Shown here: in pieces, positions 11,401 through 23,564 of the stretch
Layout: the number at the start of each line of letters is the position of its first letter
Position numbering within the stretch: the first letter of the stretch is position 1
Translations under genes and position numbers: made by a program
DNA from: Polytrichum commune
Lineage: Eukaryota; Streptophyta; Polytrichopsida; Polytrichales; Polytrichaceae
Reading direction: 5' to 3'
Length of the DNA stretch: 64,000 bases
NCBI GenBank assembly: GCA_950295325.1
Contig: OX485807.1
Coordinates: 5,086,501-5,150,500, forward strand
The notes under the pieces: model-generated
Databases searched by the model: none
Told to the model about the DNA's origin: nothing
Seen by the model: only the letters and a program-made list of their open reading frames with translations

Positions 11401-14400
11401 CTTAGATTGGATGAGTCAAAAATTGAACTAACAAATATTTACAGGTCCCTTAGACACCTTGTAAGCTGTTAGACCAGGTTCAAAAAATTAGTTACTCTAA
11501 AGAACTTAGGAAAATCGAACCAACTCTATAGCAAGGGAAAGTATAGACCTCGGCTGATGCAATGAGTTCATCTTCGTAAAACATTCTCGAAGGTAGCTCC
11601 AAGAGCTGTGAGCACCAAAACACATAACATTTGTTTTAGTCAGGCTAACAATTTGAGCTTCAAGAGTTTACACCAAGAAAAGAAACCAAATGCAATGCCT
11701 CAAAGGTTGCACATACTCTCATTAAATCCTAGCCATATTGATTCCTCCAAAATTTTAATGCAAGAGAAAAATACTCTAATGAAAAATTGCAGCATAACTT
11801 TGCTGTGACAGGTAAAATACCTTGCTGTTGGCACGATAGTTCCGAAGAAGTTTAACTATTCGAGTTGATCCTGGTCTACGCAGACCAGCCTCCAGACTGT
11901 ACTCAGGTGACAGCATGAAATGCTCCAAAAGTGACTTGGCTAGTCCATTTGTTGCTGCTAACTTTGAGTGCACCTGCAAAACATAAGACATCCCAATACC
12001 ATTCTAGGTGAATAATTATCCTACCTAAAAATAAATAAAGGCCAATCGTCTGCCATGCACACCTGGAAGATGCAGTTCCTTTGTCTTGTAATAAGTTAAT
12101 TACAAACCTGGAAGGAGATGGCATTGTGGGGAAAAAAAAAAGACTGCTAGCCAACAAAGGTGCACCTTCATTATAAGTTTCAGAACATCAAGAGGAAATT
12201 CCTGAATACAAGGAATTACTTGATGGGACTTTTTGCCAGGAGTTGGTCCTCTTTGATTTTCCATTGGTTGATTTGCACAAAATACCAATAATGTCTCTCC
12301 ACTTGTGGTACATGCTCGGAGCTAGTGTTTGAGTTTGAGTGGTATGTGGCTAGGTGGGGCTCCAAGAATAGATACCAATGAGTGATGTGTTTTAAAGATA
12401 TTGGACTATGTGCTCAAAATATGATAACCATTTTAGGTTCAATAGTCAACATAATTGAGGGGACCTTTCTGACCATTTAACAAGCACGAAAATCTTCATT
12501 TTGACACTGAATAAAATATTCATAGGAGCTCCAGACTTTATGAGAAAAGTGGCTATGGCCTTGATTTAGAATTGCTAACCATCTCATACTAATCGCATGT
12601 TTCATATCCTAAGAGAAGTGGGCTAGTCGGACAAAGTAACCATTTCAGACACATCTACCTTATGCAAAACAACCAACTCCTGACCATAAGTCATGTTGAG
12701 TTGGAGAATAAGTCTAATGTAAAATAAATCTCACATAAAACAAAGAAAGGAGAGAATCTGTACCACAGGTCCAAGCTGCCGTGGATCACCGCAGAGGACG
12801 CAACAAGTGTCTTGATTGGCAAGTGAGAGAGGGATCAAAGCCTCAGGGATTAAAGCCTATAATCATCATCAGCAGTGCACATCAGAATAACTAAATAAAG
12901 ACTCTGTAATTGATAATTTACTTGTATTTTGAAGAGATTATTACTCAGGAGCTCTCAGGTGTATGCCACACCTGTTCGAAAATGCCAGTTTCGTAACAGA
13001 GTTCGGTGGGCCAAGGTAAAAGAGTTTTGGCCTTAACATGTGCCTAAGCTTGGGCAGCTTGGTTTCAAGGTTGGTCCCTCTTTTATTTGGTGGAAACGTC
13101 CGTTTTTGACTCCGATCGAAGACAGTGGCTCTCTATGGCTTCAAACCTCTATTTCCGATCAGAGTTGAGACGGCACGTTTTTAACCAAAAAAAAGTGGGA
13201 CCAATGTAGGAACCAAGCTCCTCAAGGTTAGGCACATGTCAAGGCAAAAATTCTTTTACCTTGGCCTACCAAACTCTCTTGCAAACCAGCATTTGCGAAC
13301 GTGTGTGGCCTCCCCTTCATTTTGTGATGTGAACTTCATTTCTAGAGTGTTCATCTGCAGGAGATAGGTATTATAGCACTAATATTATTCATTTGCTTTA
13401 AATCCCAACAAGAATTGAAGTAAAAATACGGACTTGTCCTGCTTCATCAATCAGGATGTGTGTGACAGAGCTGAAAATGGATGTAAACGGATCTTCGTGG
13501 AGCATAGCTGCTGCCGCACATGTGCAAACAATGACTTTCAACGTAGATGAATTTGGGATATCAAAAGTGAAATATCCATGTTTAGTAGTACAGAACCTGC
13601 ACGTACATGTATATACCAAATGTTACAGTCCGTTTTGGACACCCATGTGACAAAATGCTTAATTTCAAAGTGCCACATAAATTTTACAACCACTCTTAAC
13701 CAATGACAACATGTCATGTGGCACTTTGAAGTTCAGGCATTCATGGATAAAATTAATTATGTATGAAATCGACAGGCATGTAGGCTAATATGTCTCAATT
13801 CCTAGTTAATAAAATAATTTGTTAACATATCAAAAGAAGCTGAATGGCTGCATCCACATTATCAACACCAGCTTTTGCATCATCTTGCTCCAGAGGATTT
13901 ATCAGATTTTATTAAGAAGAAACGTTTCTTTTAATAGTGGCTTGTAGCCCCACAACATACATTAATGATCATGCTCACTGACAGTTATTTCAACCACACT
14001 TATGACCTCGCTACACCCACAAAACCCAAATCACAATCTTACATAAATAAATTGATGTGTTTTCATCAGCAGAATTATAATGCCAACAAAGAGATAGGTA
14101 GCCACATACTTCAACACATCAGCTTTCACAGAACTTGATGTTCTACGGGGATCATTGAGCCGCCACATAAAGGCTGGTGTAATTCCTCCTCTTCCAATAC
14201 CGCTGAAAAACATGAGAAAATTTACAGTTAGAGCAAGATGGGATTGAATTGGTACAAACCAATGTTGGACCAGTATATAGCTGAATGCATGGTATCAATA
14301 ATCAACAAATATAACGGTATCAAAGAACCTGCCCATGGGTAACAAAATTGTAATACCAGTCAAATAATGATATATGGTGAGATGAGAGAATCTTTGTATA

Positions 14401-17400
14401 CACAAGTGATTATTTGGTTAATACCATTCTAAACTGTATTGATACTAGAACAATTTGACCTAGGTATGAAGATTTTTACATGGTATATAGACCCCAATGG
14501 TATTGGAAACGAAAACACCGTCAAATATCCATACCCTACTGTATCGAAAGATGTGAAATCCTCTTTATAGATACCCCAAATGGTATCAAAAAAAGAAAAA
14601 ACCAGACCAACACTGGTAGAAACCCTTTCAGAAAACTTGGTCACTCTTGTCAATGCTAAACATCTCCATAAACAACAAGCTGATAGTAATTGCAAAGGAC
14701 ACCTCAAAATCCTGCAATGTTAAGAGCTTTTTTGCACCTGCAAAGTATATCTGCAGCATAGTTGGACGGAGCACAGACACAAAGAAGTGGAGACTTCTTA
14801 GTTTTCAGCACTTGTAGCACACATTCAACCACCTGAACGCAGCAAATTATCATTTCATTAGCATATCGTCTATCTTCTACAGAAATGAAAATTTTAATCA
14901 TTATTAACCCTGAGCCACTTCAGGTAAGCAGGCCTAAGTTGATTACTTATCTTAATCGGACACCTACATTTTGAGTGGTGTATGGTTAGGTGTGAATCTA
15001 AGAATGGACACCAAATAGACATGCATTTAAAAGAGCTTGGACTACGTGCTCAAAATTTGTTGACCATTCTAGGCTCAATGAGTCAACATAATTGGGGGGG
15101 ACCTATATGATCATTCAATAAAGACAGTGAATTTTCACTTGATACATATGAAGATGTCAAATTGAAGACACCTGCTTACCTTACACTGATGAATTAAGAA
15201 AGAACACCTTCCATCTACAGACAACCAGGACCTTACTCAAAGATAATTTCTCATTGATACTTATGCAAAAATATTGTCATGGGTATACAAGTCAGTTTCA
15301 ACAACTTACAGTCACAGTTTTCCCAGTTCCAGGAGGGCCAAAAATGATATAAGGGCCTGGTCCATCAACCTCATCCAATACACCCTTCACCGCCTTCTGC
15401 TGCTCCTCATTGAGACATTTATTTATCTGCACAAATTCAGACTGCATAAGAGTTTTTTTTGTAACACCATGAACTCGCCTACTTTTTAGCCCACGAAATC
15501 ATGAAAATTACATATACAGTCTACTTCTAAACCCCTTTTTCATTTCCCTGCACCAATTTGTCATATTAGTGCAGGTTACCATTTGCATTTATAACGTTTT
15601 TACAGAGAATTTCATTTTTTTCCCAGATAATTTAGATAGCTATTATGCACATCAAGGGATTGCAAATAACTTGCTTGATTATAACGTAACTCTATATGGT
15701 AACCCACACTAATATGAAAAATCACTGCAGCTCCCAACAGTGAACCAAGATCACAATTTGCAGAAGTAATAAGAGAACTTAATCATGTTGATAGTAGATA
15801 TGAGCTGCTACAGTAAACCCCCAAGTTTCTAGGCAAACTAAAACTATGGGATATCAAATTTACCAGCAAAAACTTGCTCTTATGTGCAGCAATTTTCCTG
15901 CCACACCAATACACAACCAGAAACACTCATATTGAGCTTTGGAGTGACCATAAAATGGTCACAAGATATTCTCGGAGCCTCTACTACTTAAAAGTAATTT
16001 TATGCCCTGCAATAATTGGCTGTGTAAAAACATCTATGGCACAAACTTATAAGAGAACCCTAGATTTAGTCACTTCAGTTTGAAGTCCATTTTACAAAAT
16101 TACAAAGGAAAGTTGTCAAGGCAAACCCCCTGATACCACCCAACTAGTGCAAACTCCTAATTAGCACCCAGGGTAGAGTCTAAAGTTTAAAGCTGTCAGG
16201 ACATTTCTAAGCTTTAAATTGACACCTTAGATTGAGAGTTAGCAAAGGTGAGATATTCAAAGCAAGCACCTGTTTTCCTTTGTGTTGGTGTGTGACTCAT
16301 TGTTTAGTAGTGCGCTCTCATTGCTTGTTGTAGTTGAAGTACAAATACAGGGCAAGATTTTTGCAGTAGACTTGGCAGTTCTATGTAAGGCTAGATGCAT
16401 ATTCTGTCCAAACACACACGCCTTAGTTTCAGAGCGAGAAAGTAGAATTTGAAGACTTTATTGACAATAGAGTTATCCTTTAATTCAAGGGGTCTTTTCA
16501 TTGGGAGCTCGTTGTTTTGTGTACAACACCTTCCATGCTCAGTAAGTTTTTGGTGCATGCATGGAGGTAGTGTGGAGGTTTGTATGAAGAACATTTTATA
16601 TTGTATCATTAAGGGTTGAAATTATTTTGCCAAGCCAAGAGGTGCTAAAATGAGTTTGGCCCTCAACATATCAAAATAAGTTTCTCTTCAATTAAATTCA
16701 AACACTACCTTCAAGCCTGACCACAAGTGAAATGAAATATAATGATATCTTATGCAAAACAACCAATAGAAATCAAAGGGGACCAACTTTGAACAAAAAA
16801 GTCCCATTGAACTAAGGGACAACTTCATTGAACACATTTTCAGCATAACTAAGAATGCTAAAGTTCTGTTGGCCACTTTTGAGTGCCCAATTTGCTAAAT
16901 TTGTCAATAGAGTCCATTTGAAGCAATATTTGATGTAAAAATACTCAAATTGCTTTATTTAAGTTGAAATTTCGTGAGATTAATACCTTTATAATGAATC
17001 GGTCGATCATGAACCGTACATGGACACGTTGGAGCTTCAAACGTTGTCCACGGCCTTTAACATCCATGGAGTTGATATGCTGAGAAATAAGAGGAACAAG
17101 AAACTCTTCTGACAGCTTGATGACAATTTGGGGTTTAGGTTGCGTTTCAACTGCCAAAACTAGTGCAGCACATTCTTGATTTGGAATATTTGCCCACCTG
17201 ACATACACCTTGTCTCCAATAAATACACATGGGCGATTCTCTGGCAACCCAGGAACCTGCAGCAATAAATGAAGCATGATCATTTATTTTGTGCTCAAAT
17301 TTAATGTGTCAGCTCTATTTTCTGGTGTCAGAATAGGGGAAGAGAATGAACTGGATGGAACTCACTGAGGGTCACAAAGTATTAAGCCAAACATGCCTTA

Positions 17401-20400
17401 AATGGTCAAGTTTTTCTGTTTGCCATGATTCTCAACTTGGATTTCAGAGTTAGAATTTATTTTGAATGTGCGAATGTGATAAGAGACTTTTAGCAACAAT
17501 CTGTGGAATTTTCTGATCTCCCACGTTGTTGCTATGATTTTTCAAAGCCAAAAGTGCCAGAGCCATAAAATGATCATGTAAGTCCCCCCCACCACCCAAT
17601 TATGTTGACAGTTGAAGCTACAATGGTTAATAAATTTTGAGTATGTAGTCCAAACTCTGTTAAACACATGTATTTTTTATGTCTGTTCTTAGATCCACAC
17701 CTAACCACACACAAGTCACATATAGGTGTCCAAATAAGATAAGAAACCGAATTAGGCAGGTTTTCCTTAGTGAGGAAGTATCCGTTTCTAAATCACAAAG
17801 CATAAATTCAAAAATACCTCAATTGTGAATTGATTCTCTTGAATATTATGGTAATCCATTTGTATGTTCAAGAGGTCGTGTTCTCTGATGTCAAACTCCA
17901 TTGCAGCCTCTTCCAATCCTAGAAGACGCACTTGCTGTCAAAAAAATCATATGCTCCAGTTATTTATACAGTTTTGAAAGCCACAAAATTTCAATCCCTA
18001 AACACTAAACCCTAAATAATTTGAAGCAAAAGCATATGCGCAAAGAAGGAATTACACAAAACAAAATTTCAACCAGTAACTAAAGGCCAGGAGGGCTAAA
18101 TTAGTGGGACAAACAGTCGATGACTATCCTGACCAACAATATTAACAGATTTTTACAAACAATGAGTAACCCACCTGGCGCAGTTGTCTCCTATAGCAAG
18201 GACACCGGGACGACAAGGGAGGAACTGTTCCATGATTGAAAGATGAATTTGCAGTGTCCACAGTCCCTTTCAAGGTTTCTAAGTAGTTTTCAATGGTTGA
18301 AAAGGATGATCGCCAAACACTGAGATGTCCAATCTGAAGGGAAGAGTTTTGTTTGCATATGAAATCCATGAATTTCCTACATGGGGATGTATCTGCAAAT
18401 GAAAAGTGTGCAGGTTCTCTATCAAAGAGTGTGCGAAGGGACAATGGGTAAAAAGGTTTCGCCTCCGTGCTATTTTCGCCCACATGCATTCACAGAATCG
18501 AATGAAATTTCCGTTACAGACACATCCTCATGTCATAAACTACATAATAAATTTAGCTCAAACATGCTCTCACTACCACAACTCCTCCGCAAGTCACCTT
18601 TAAAAAGCTCGAAAGGTGCACCCTGATATTTTGGACGAGGAACACCTTTTCCACAAACCCAGGGCTCAACAATACCATGGCATTGAGGGCAAAAAATCCA
18701 AAAAAAACTAAAAATCGCAAACTAAAAAACAACAGAAAACAAATTAAACCATACACAACATGTGAAAGAGGATGTTTCATCTTGTGATGCAAGAGCGAGT
18801 GACCCTAGACAATCACAAAGTAAATTATGTATTTCAACCATAAATCAGGATTTTGAAAGCCTACTTTACTGAATGCACTGGTATAGAGAGAATGAATGGC
18901 CAACCTCAGACAGGTCTGTACATCTTGTACATTCTTCACAACAAGAGCTGATATTCGTCGTCCTACAACAAATACAGATTCTTTGGTTGCTATTTTTTGT
19001 AGTGGTGTTTTTCCATGTCCATTAGCAAAAGTAAACATCAGCCACTGTTGATGAAATGAACAGTCTTCTGGGCTGCATTGAAGTTCCTGAAAGAAAAACA
19101 TCCGAGTGAATCATGCAACTTAAATGGTAGAAAATAAAAAGTGTCAATTCTTCAAGCTTTGAAAACTAGGTTACAGACACCAAGATATCAGAGATCAATT
19201 GTCCTTCTATCACCCAGGATTATCTATACTTTAATTTACTCCAAAGTCTTGAGGATTCTCTTGCACCATAGAATGTTTACTCCTGTCATAATATTTCAAA
19301 TATTCTACTTTTGCTTGACTGCAATCATCACCTAGAGCACACCAAAATATAGACATTACTGCCAAGTGTAGTTTTCATTGCAAAAACTCCTGAAAGGAGC
19401 AAACGAGGAAGCAAGGATTACGTGGTACATACAACAGTTACTTGATATTGGGCATTAGTTTGCAGTAATACTCCTTTTGGGGCCTCAAAGTTGTCGTAAT
19501 TTCGAGGATTATCTGAAACATGATGATTATGGTGAGCTAGGCCATAGTCATCATGGAGAACAAAGATGCGATTCACTGATGGGACGCCGCATATGTCGAG
19601 CAACAAAACTGACTGCCGACTGTTATTTGAAATCGTAAGTGTTCGAAAATATCGTGGAACACTTTCACCTACACTGCTTCTCGACCCTGCAAAAGACCAC
19701 CACCCTTAAATACAAAACTATGGGATCATCACTGATCATACGACCTTCATCAGAATGACAAGTTCAACGAGTGATCAAAGCTTCAAACTGAGTACAGACA
19801 AATGAGGCTCTGTAGTGAGAATCAGACAGTAGAAGACATTTGACAAAGTGCACCGGCCACAAGTAGCGAAAACATGACAATATGTATCAACATAAGGTAG
19901 ACGTGTGATATTTAAATACTTTTCTCTCTGCACCCACTTCTCTTAGGATACAAAACACATCCCAATTAGTGCAAGATGATCAACAAATCCAAAATGTGCC
20001 CATAGCCATTTGCCTCATAAAATTTGGAGCTCATATGAATATCTTATTCATTGACAAAGTAAAGATTCTTGTGCTCATCAATTGGTCGTATAGATACCCC
20101 CAATCATGTTGATGACTATTGAGCCTAAAATGGTTAGCATATTTTGAGCCCATAGTCCTATCTCGTTTGAACACATATGCCTTTTTGGAACCAGTACTTA
20201 GATCCACACCTAACCACATACCACTCAAATATAGATGTCCAAATTATTGTCATACTCGAGTTAGGCACATCTTTCTTAAATACTGAAATAGAGTGAGTGA
20301 ATAGAGAGTCACACCAGTATGTTTGAGACCAAAGTCGATATGGGAGCTAATGGAGACACCCATTTTATCACAGGCCAAATATTCAGGTCCATTTTGAATA

Positions 20401-21386
20401 GCATCTTGCAAAGCTTCATAATGCTCAGGGCTACCTCGAAACTCCTTCATCCACCCAGACAGAGTGTGAGAATACCCTTGCACATTTGCCGATGTTGCAG
20501 GTCGTATACTTGGTCCCAAACCTAAGAAAGAAAAACAAGAAGGAAAACAAAAAACAAAAACAGAAAAAAAAAACAAGCAGATCATTCCGTTAGTATGTAA
20601 GGTAGACATGCCTAAATCAAACACAACAATAACGTGGACACCTATATTTCGTGGTATGTGGTTAGGTGTGGATCTAAGAATTGGCACCAAAAAGGCATCA
20701 TGTGTTAAAAAGAGTTTGGACTATGTGCTCAAAATATGTTAGTCATTCTAGGTTCAATAGTCAGCAGGATTGGGGGGACCTATATGTCTGCTTAATGAAC
20801 AGAAGAATCTTCACTTTGATAATAAAAGAGATATTCATATGAGCTCCCAAAATTATGAGGCAAAAACCTACGGGCAAGATTTGGATTTGCTAATCATCTT
20901 GCACTAACTGCAATGTGTTTCATATCCTATGAGAAGTAGGTGCAGAGACAAAAGCATCCATCTAAGGCACTTCTACCTTATGTTGACAAGAATAAGAACA
21001 AGACAAACACATGAGCCCCAAAACTCGGGCATAAATTTTAGATACAGATGACACACAACTTGGCCCAAATTAGAGTTTTTACCTTGATATGTCTGGGTCC
21101 AAGGAAGGCCTGGTGACCCACCAATGGGAACTTCTTTCAGTGACCCACAAATTGACAAGCTCTGACACACGGCAGCCAAAAGGTCCACTGATTGTCTCAA
21201 AGGAAGTGTCAAGTTGCCCACTCGTTCAATATTTTCACCCGCGAGAAAATCGTCTTGTAATCCGCTGAGTGCTTCGTCAGGAACATGGTGCAAGATGGAT
21301 TGAGGTTGATAATATCCAACTTTAGGTTGAGTTGGAATCAAGTAATGTGAGTGATATTCTGATGGAAACACAATCTTCGGATTCAT
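8488..21386 (-). CDS. SDE3-like: SDE3/MOV10-like SF1 RNA helicase
   Basis: Upf1-like superfamily 1 helicase of the SDE3/MOV10/Armitage group, which acts in amplification of RNA silencing in plants. Exons in coding order: 21386-21083, 20521-20315, 19686-19433, 19086-about 18940, 18392-18175, 17934-17818, 17256-16987, 15426-15310, 14832-14738, 14202-14110, 13596-13434, 12856-12764, 11973-11821, 11605-11549, 11286-11163, 11020-10926, 10718-10644, 10079-9933, 8844-8488. Motifs seen: GPPGTGKT (I), CAPSN (Ia), DEAGQ (II), GDPRQLGP (III), APYRRQ (IV), [11 protein letters not shown] (V), FNVAITRAK (VI). The core exons from 15426 join without a frame break. The N-terminal half matches the SDE3 beta-rich region. 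An exon between 16986 and 15427 may be missing and the fourth exon's donor is unsure. The Met at 21386 directly follows an AG, so an upstream exon is possible. The C-terminus shows no GW/WG repeats. Confidence 0.9.
9113..9340 (-). mobile_element. family A fragment in the last helicase intron
   Basis: Reverse-oriented copy starting AAGGTAAGTGGGCC and breaking off near 9340 in the middle of the family sequence. Lies in intron 9932-8845. Confidence 0.7.
9452..9813 (-). mobile_element. family A copy in the last helicase intron
   Basis: Reverse-oriented copy whose clear similarity runs from about 9485 to 9813. It has a run of 16 C (9614-9629) at the place where other copies have a shorter G/C run. 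The left end is disturbed: AAGGTAGA occurs at 9452 and a second ACCTT near 9493. Confidence 0.7.
12310..12662 (+). mobile_element. family A copy in a helicase intron
   Basis: Forward copy lacking about the first 30 bases and ending in CATCTACCTT at 12662. It lies in the intron between the exons at 12764 and 11973. Confidence 0.75.
14260..14615 (+). mobile_element. family B hAT-like miniature element, copy 2
   Basis: 356 bases, starting CAATGTTGG and ending CCAACACTG, flanked by GTACAAAC (14252-14259) and GTAGAAAC (14616-14623): 8 bases with one mismatch. It sits in the helicase intron between the exons at 14738 and 14202, and matches the copy at 7355-7729. Confidence 0.85.
14921..15182 (+). 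mobile_element. family A copy, internally deleted, in a helicase intron
   Basis: Starts CAGGTAAGCAGGCCTAA and ends GCTTACCTT, with about 120 bases of the right half missing. It lies in the intron between the exons at 15310 and 14832. Confidence 0.7.
15427..16986 (-). other. long helicase intron, possible missed exon
   Basis: The flanking exons are both phase 0 and would splice directly. Known SDE3/MOV10 proteins have roughly 40-60 more residues just before motif I, including a conserved LFP-type stretch. I searched both strands by eye and could not support an exon; a short candidate near 15862-15892 is out of phase. Confidence 0.4.
17570..17768 (-). mobile_element. family A fragment in a helicase intron
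   Basis: Half of a reverse-oriented copy, from the internal C-run (about 17583) to the terminal part near 17768. Lies in the intron 17817-17257. Confidence 0.65.
19894..20277 (-). mobile_element. family A copy downstream of helicase exon 2, reverse
   Basis: Full-length (384 bases), from AAGGTAGACGTG to CATCTTTCTT. Flanks are ACAT (19890-19893) and AAAT (20278-20281), a 3-of-4 match. It starts 38 bases past the donor of helicase exon 2 (20521-20315) and is inverted relative to the copy at 20599-20979. Confidence 0.8.
20599..20979 (+). mobile_element. family A copy upstream of helicase exon 2, intact ends
   Basis: 381 bases, from AAGGTAGACATGCCTAA to CACTTCTACCTT, giving terminal inverted repeats of about 17 bases with few mismatches. 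It is flanked by a perfect ATGT direct repeat (20595-20598 and 20980-20983). Non-coding. It is one of the two best copies for defining the family. Confidence 0.9.
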
Positions 21387-22727
21387 ACTGGCTAAAATTT
21401 TTTTTCTAAATCATCAACAGGAGTATGTATAAAAAGCCTTATGAAGATGCGACAAAGAGCTAGTCTGCAAACTAAGCTGAATTCTACTGAAGTTTGTCTG
21501 ATTTTGCCAAGGTTATCAATTAACCCCCAAGTCTTCGCAGCTGAAATTGTAGGTTTCAATCCATTTGCTTCCACAGTCTGCCACTAAAAAAATTCTGCTT
21601 TCAACACGGAAGGCCCACATCAACAAGGGTATCCAAAAAATTGTTAGGAATTCACACATTTCACCGTCACCGAAAAACTCACCTAAACCCTAGAGTATAA
21701 TTGTTAATTGATTCAACCCCCTAAACCCCCTAAACCAAAAAAATCCAAAGAACAACAACAACCACTCACAATCTGACCGCAGACAAAGCACTGGCCCTCG
21801 AGGAATTTGCAAGAAAATTTGAGGATCTGTCTGCTATTATTATTACTCACCTCGGGGGTTCAATCAGGAAAAGGGCTGTTCCGGAGCACCAAAACCTCAT
21901 CAAAAGCACAAACTTGAAGCTCTTAGCCACACATCGATTCCACCTCGGCCTCTCTTACGTTACATCTGTTGATGATGCTAGAAATGCTAGACATGTTTCT
22001 CAAAGTCTGCACTTTTCAGAGTTGTCGGTGAAACTCGGAAGGTGAAAAGAAAAACTGCAAGGGATGATCAATGAAGCATATCGGCATTAACCTCGTAGTT
22101 GGGTGATGTCGGTCGATGACGATAACGGCAGGACAGCAAGGAGAAGATGAAGGAGAAACTTCAACGCAGCCACTCAAAGATTTATATATGATATTTTTTT
22201 GCAGTCAAAATGGCCGACACCATCATAGGTCTGCACCGAAACAAAAACAACAACAACAACATCACCTTCGAAGTTGCTCCTCACACCACAGCAAAGCAGC
22301 ATCTCGGGACCATAAATGCTTCCATTTTGAGCTGTAAGCTTCAATTTGCAGGTGCAAAAAAATGATTTTTCTGCTACAATAGAACTACTTGTGACACTGT
22401 TTAGGAGGAGGAGCATCCACTCATTCAGCAAGAAAACAGAGAGAATCTTTACTTTCTTTCTCCCTGGTTGCTTGGTGGCAACAAGAATTTCGGAAGACCC
22501 AAACTCAGCCATGCGCCAGCTTAACTTAACTTAATTTCATAACCCAAAAATTCTGAGTGAGTGGTCCCCAAAACACAAAAATTCCATAAATGATGCGGTC
22601 TGCGCTTCCCTAATTTCCTTCCCATGATGCCCCCAGCCTCGCTGCAAACAATTAAACTAAGTTGGTTGTTGACAAGTGGCAGTCCCAGTCGGTCACTCTA
22701 CCTCAAACCCATACAGACATATTGCAT
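21387..22727 (-). promoter_or_regulatory. helicase 5' flank
   Basis: Upstream of the first supported Met. It contains short minus-strand ORFs (21574-21392 and 22512-22174), either of which could hold a 5' UTR exon or a coding first exon. AG directly before the Met at 21386 is compatible with a 5' intron. No TATA box can be assigned. Confidence 0.35.
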
Positions 22728-23109
22728 AAGGTAAGTGGGTCTTAAACGGACGCCTTTCTCTCTGCACCCACCTCTTGTAAGATGTAAAACATGGAATTAG
22801 TGTGAGGTGATTAAGTAATTCAAATAGTGTCCGTAACCACATTTCTTGTGGTTTTCAGAGCTCGTATGAATATATTTTTCATTGTCAAAATTTAGATTCT
22901 TCGAGTTGTTAAATGATCATATAGGTGTTCCCAATTATGTTGATTACCTATTGGGTCTAGAATAGTTAACAATTTTTTAGCACACAGTCCGATTTCTTCT
23001 CAAGACATGTTGCCTTTTTAGTGTTCGTTCTTATATTCAAACCCGACCATACACCACTCAAATACAGGTCTCATTTAAGGTCAAACACCGGACGAGGCAC
23101 ATCTACCTT
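22728..23109 (-). mobile_element. family A copy, intact ends
   Basis: 382 bases, from AAGGTAAGTGGGTCTT to GCACATCTACCTT, flanked by perfect GCAT repeats (22724-22727 and 23110-23113). With 20599-20979 it defines element length and a 4-base target duplication. Confidence 0.9.
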
Positions 23110-23178
23110 GCATGGTGGATGAGTTGGCATCATCACTTTTCCAACTTTTATGAATTGATTGGCAATCTTTTATCACCT

Positions 23179-23564
23179 AAGGCAGATGGTTGCCTTCCAC
23201 CACTAGCATGCTTCTCCTAGGATATGAACTACGTGATTCGCACGAGATGGTTAGCATATCTAAATCAAGGCCATAACCACTTTCCTCATAACTTCCGGAG
23301 CTCATATGAATGTCTAATCTATTAATAAAGTGAGGATTCTTGAACTCGTTTAAGTTATCATATTGGCCCCCAAAAAAAATTAAAATTTTAAAAATAATGT
23401 TGACTTATTGAGCCAAGAATAGTTGTCATGTTTTGACCCTATTTTGAGCATGTAGTTAAAACACATGTCTTTTGGTATCCATTATTGGAGCCATACTTCA
23501 CCATATACAACTCAAATATGGGTGGCCAATTAAGATAAGTAGCCAAATTATGCACGTCTACCTT
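23179..23564 (-). mobile_element. family A copy
   Basis: 386 bases, from AAGGCAGATGG to CACGTCTACCTT. Flanks are ACCT (23175-23178) and ACTT (23565-23568), a 3-of-4 match. It lies only 65 bases from the previous copy in the same orientation. Confidence 0.8.

Noticed and set aside
14704-14737. Extension of the motif Ia helicase exon beyond 14738
   Set aside because: It reads into an in-frame stop; CAG|GTGCAA at 14738 is a good donor and gives the correct phase for the next exon.
15862-15892. Short candidate helicase exon between AG and GTAAAT on the minus strand
   Set aside because: Its phase does not fit the neighbouring phase-0 exons; in phase 0 it contains a stop.
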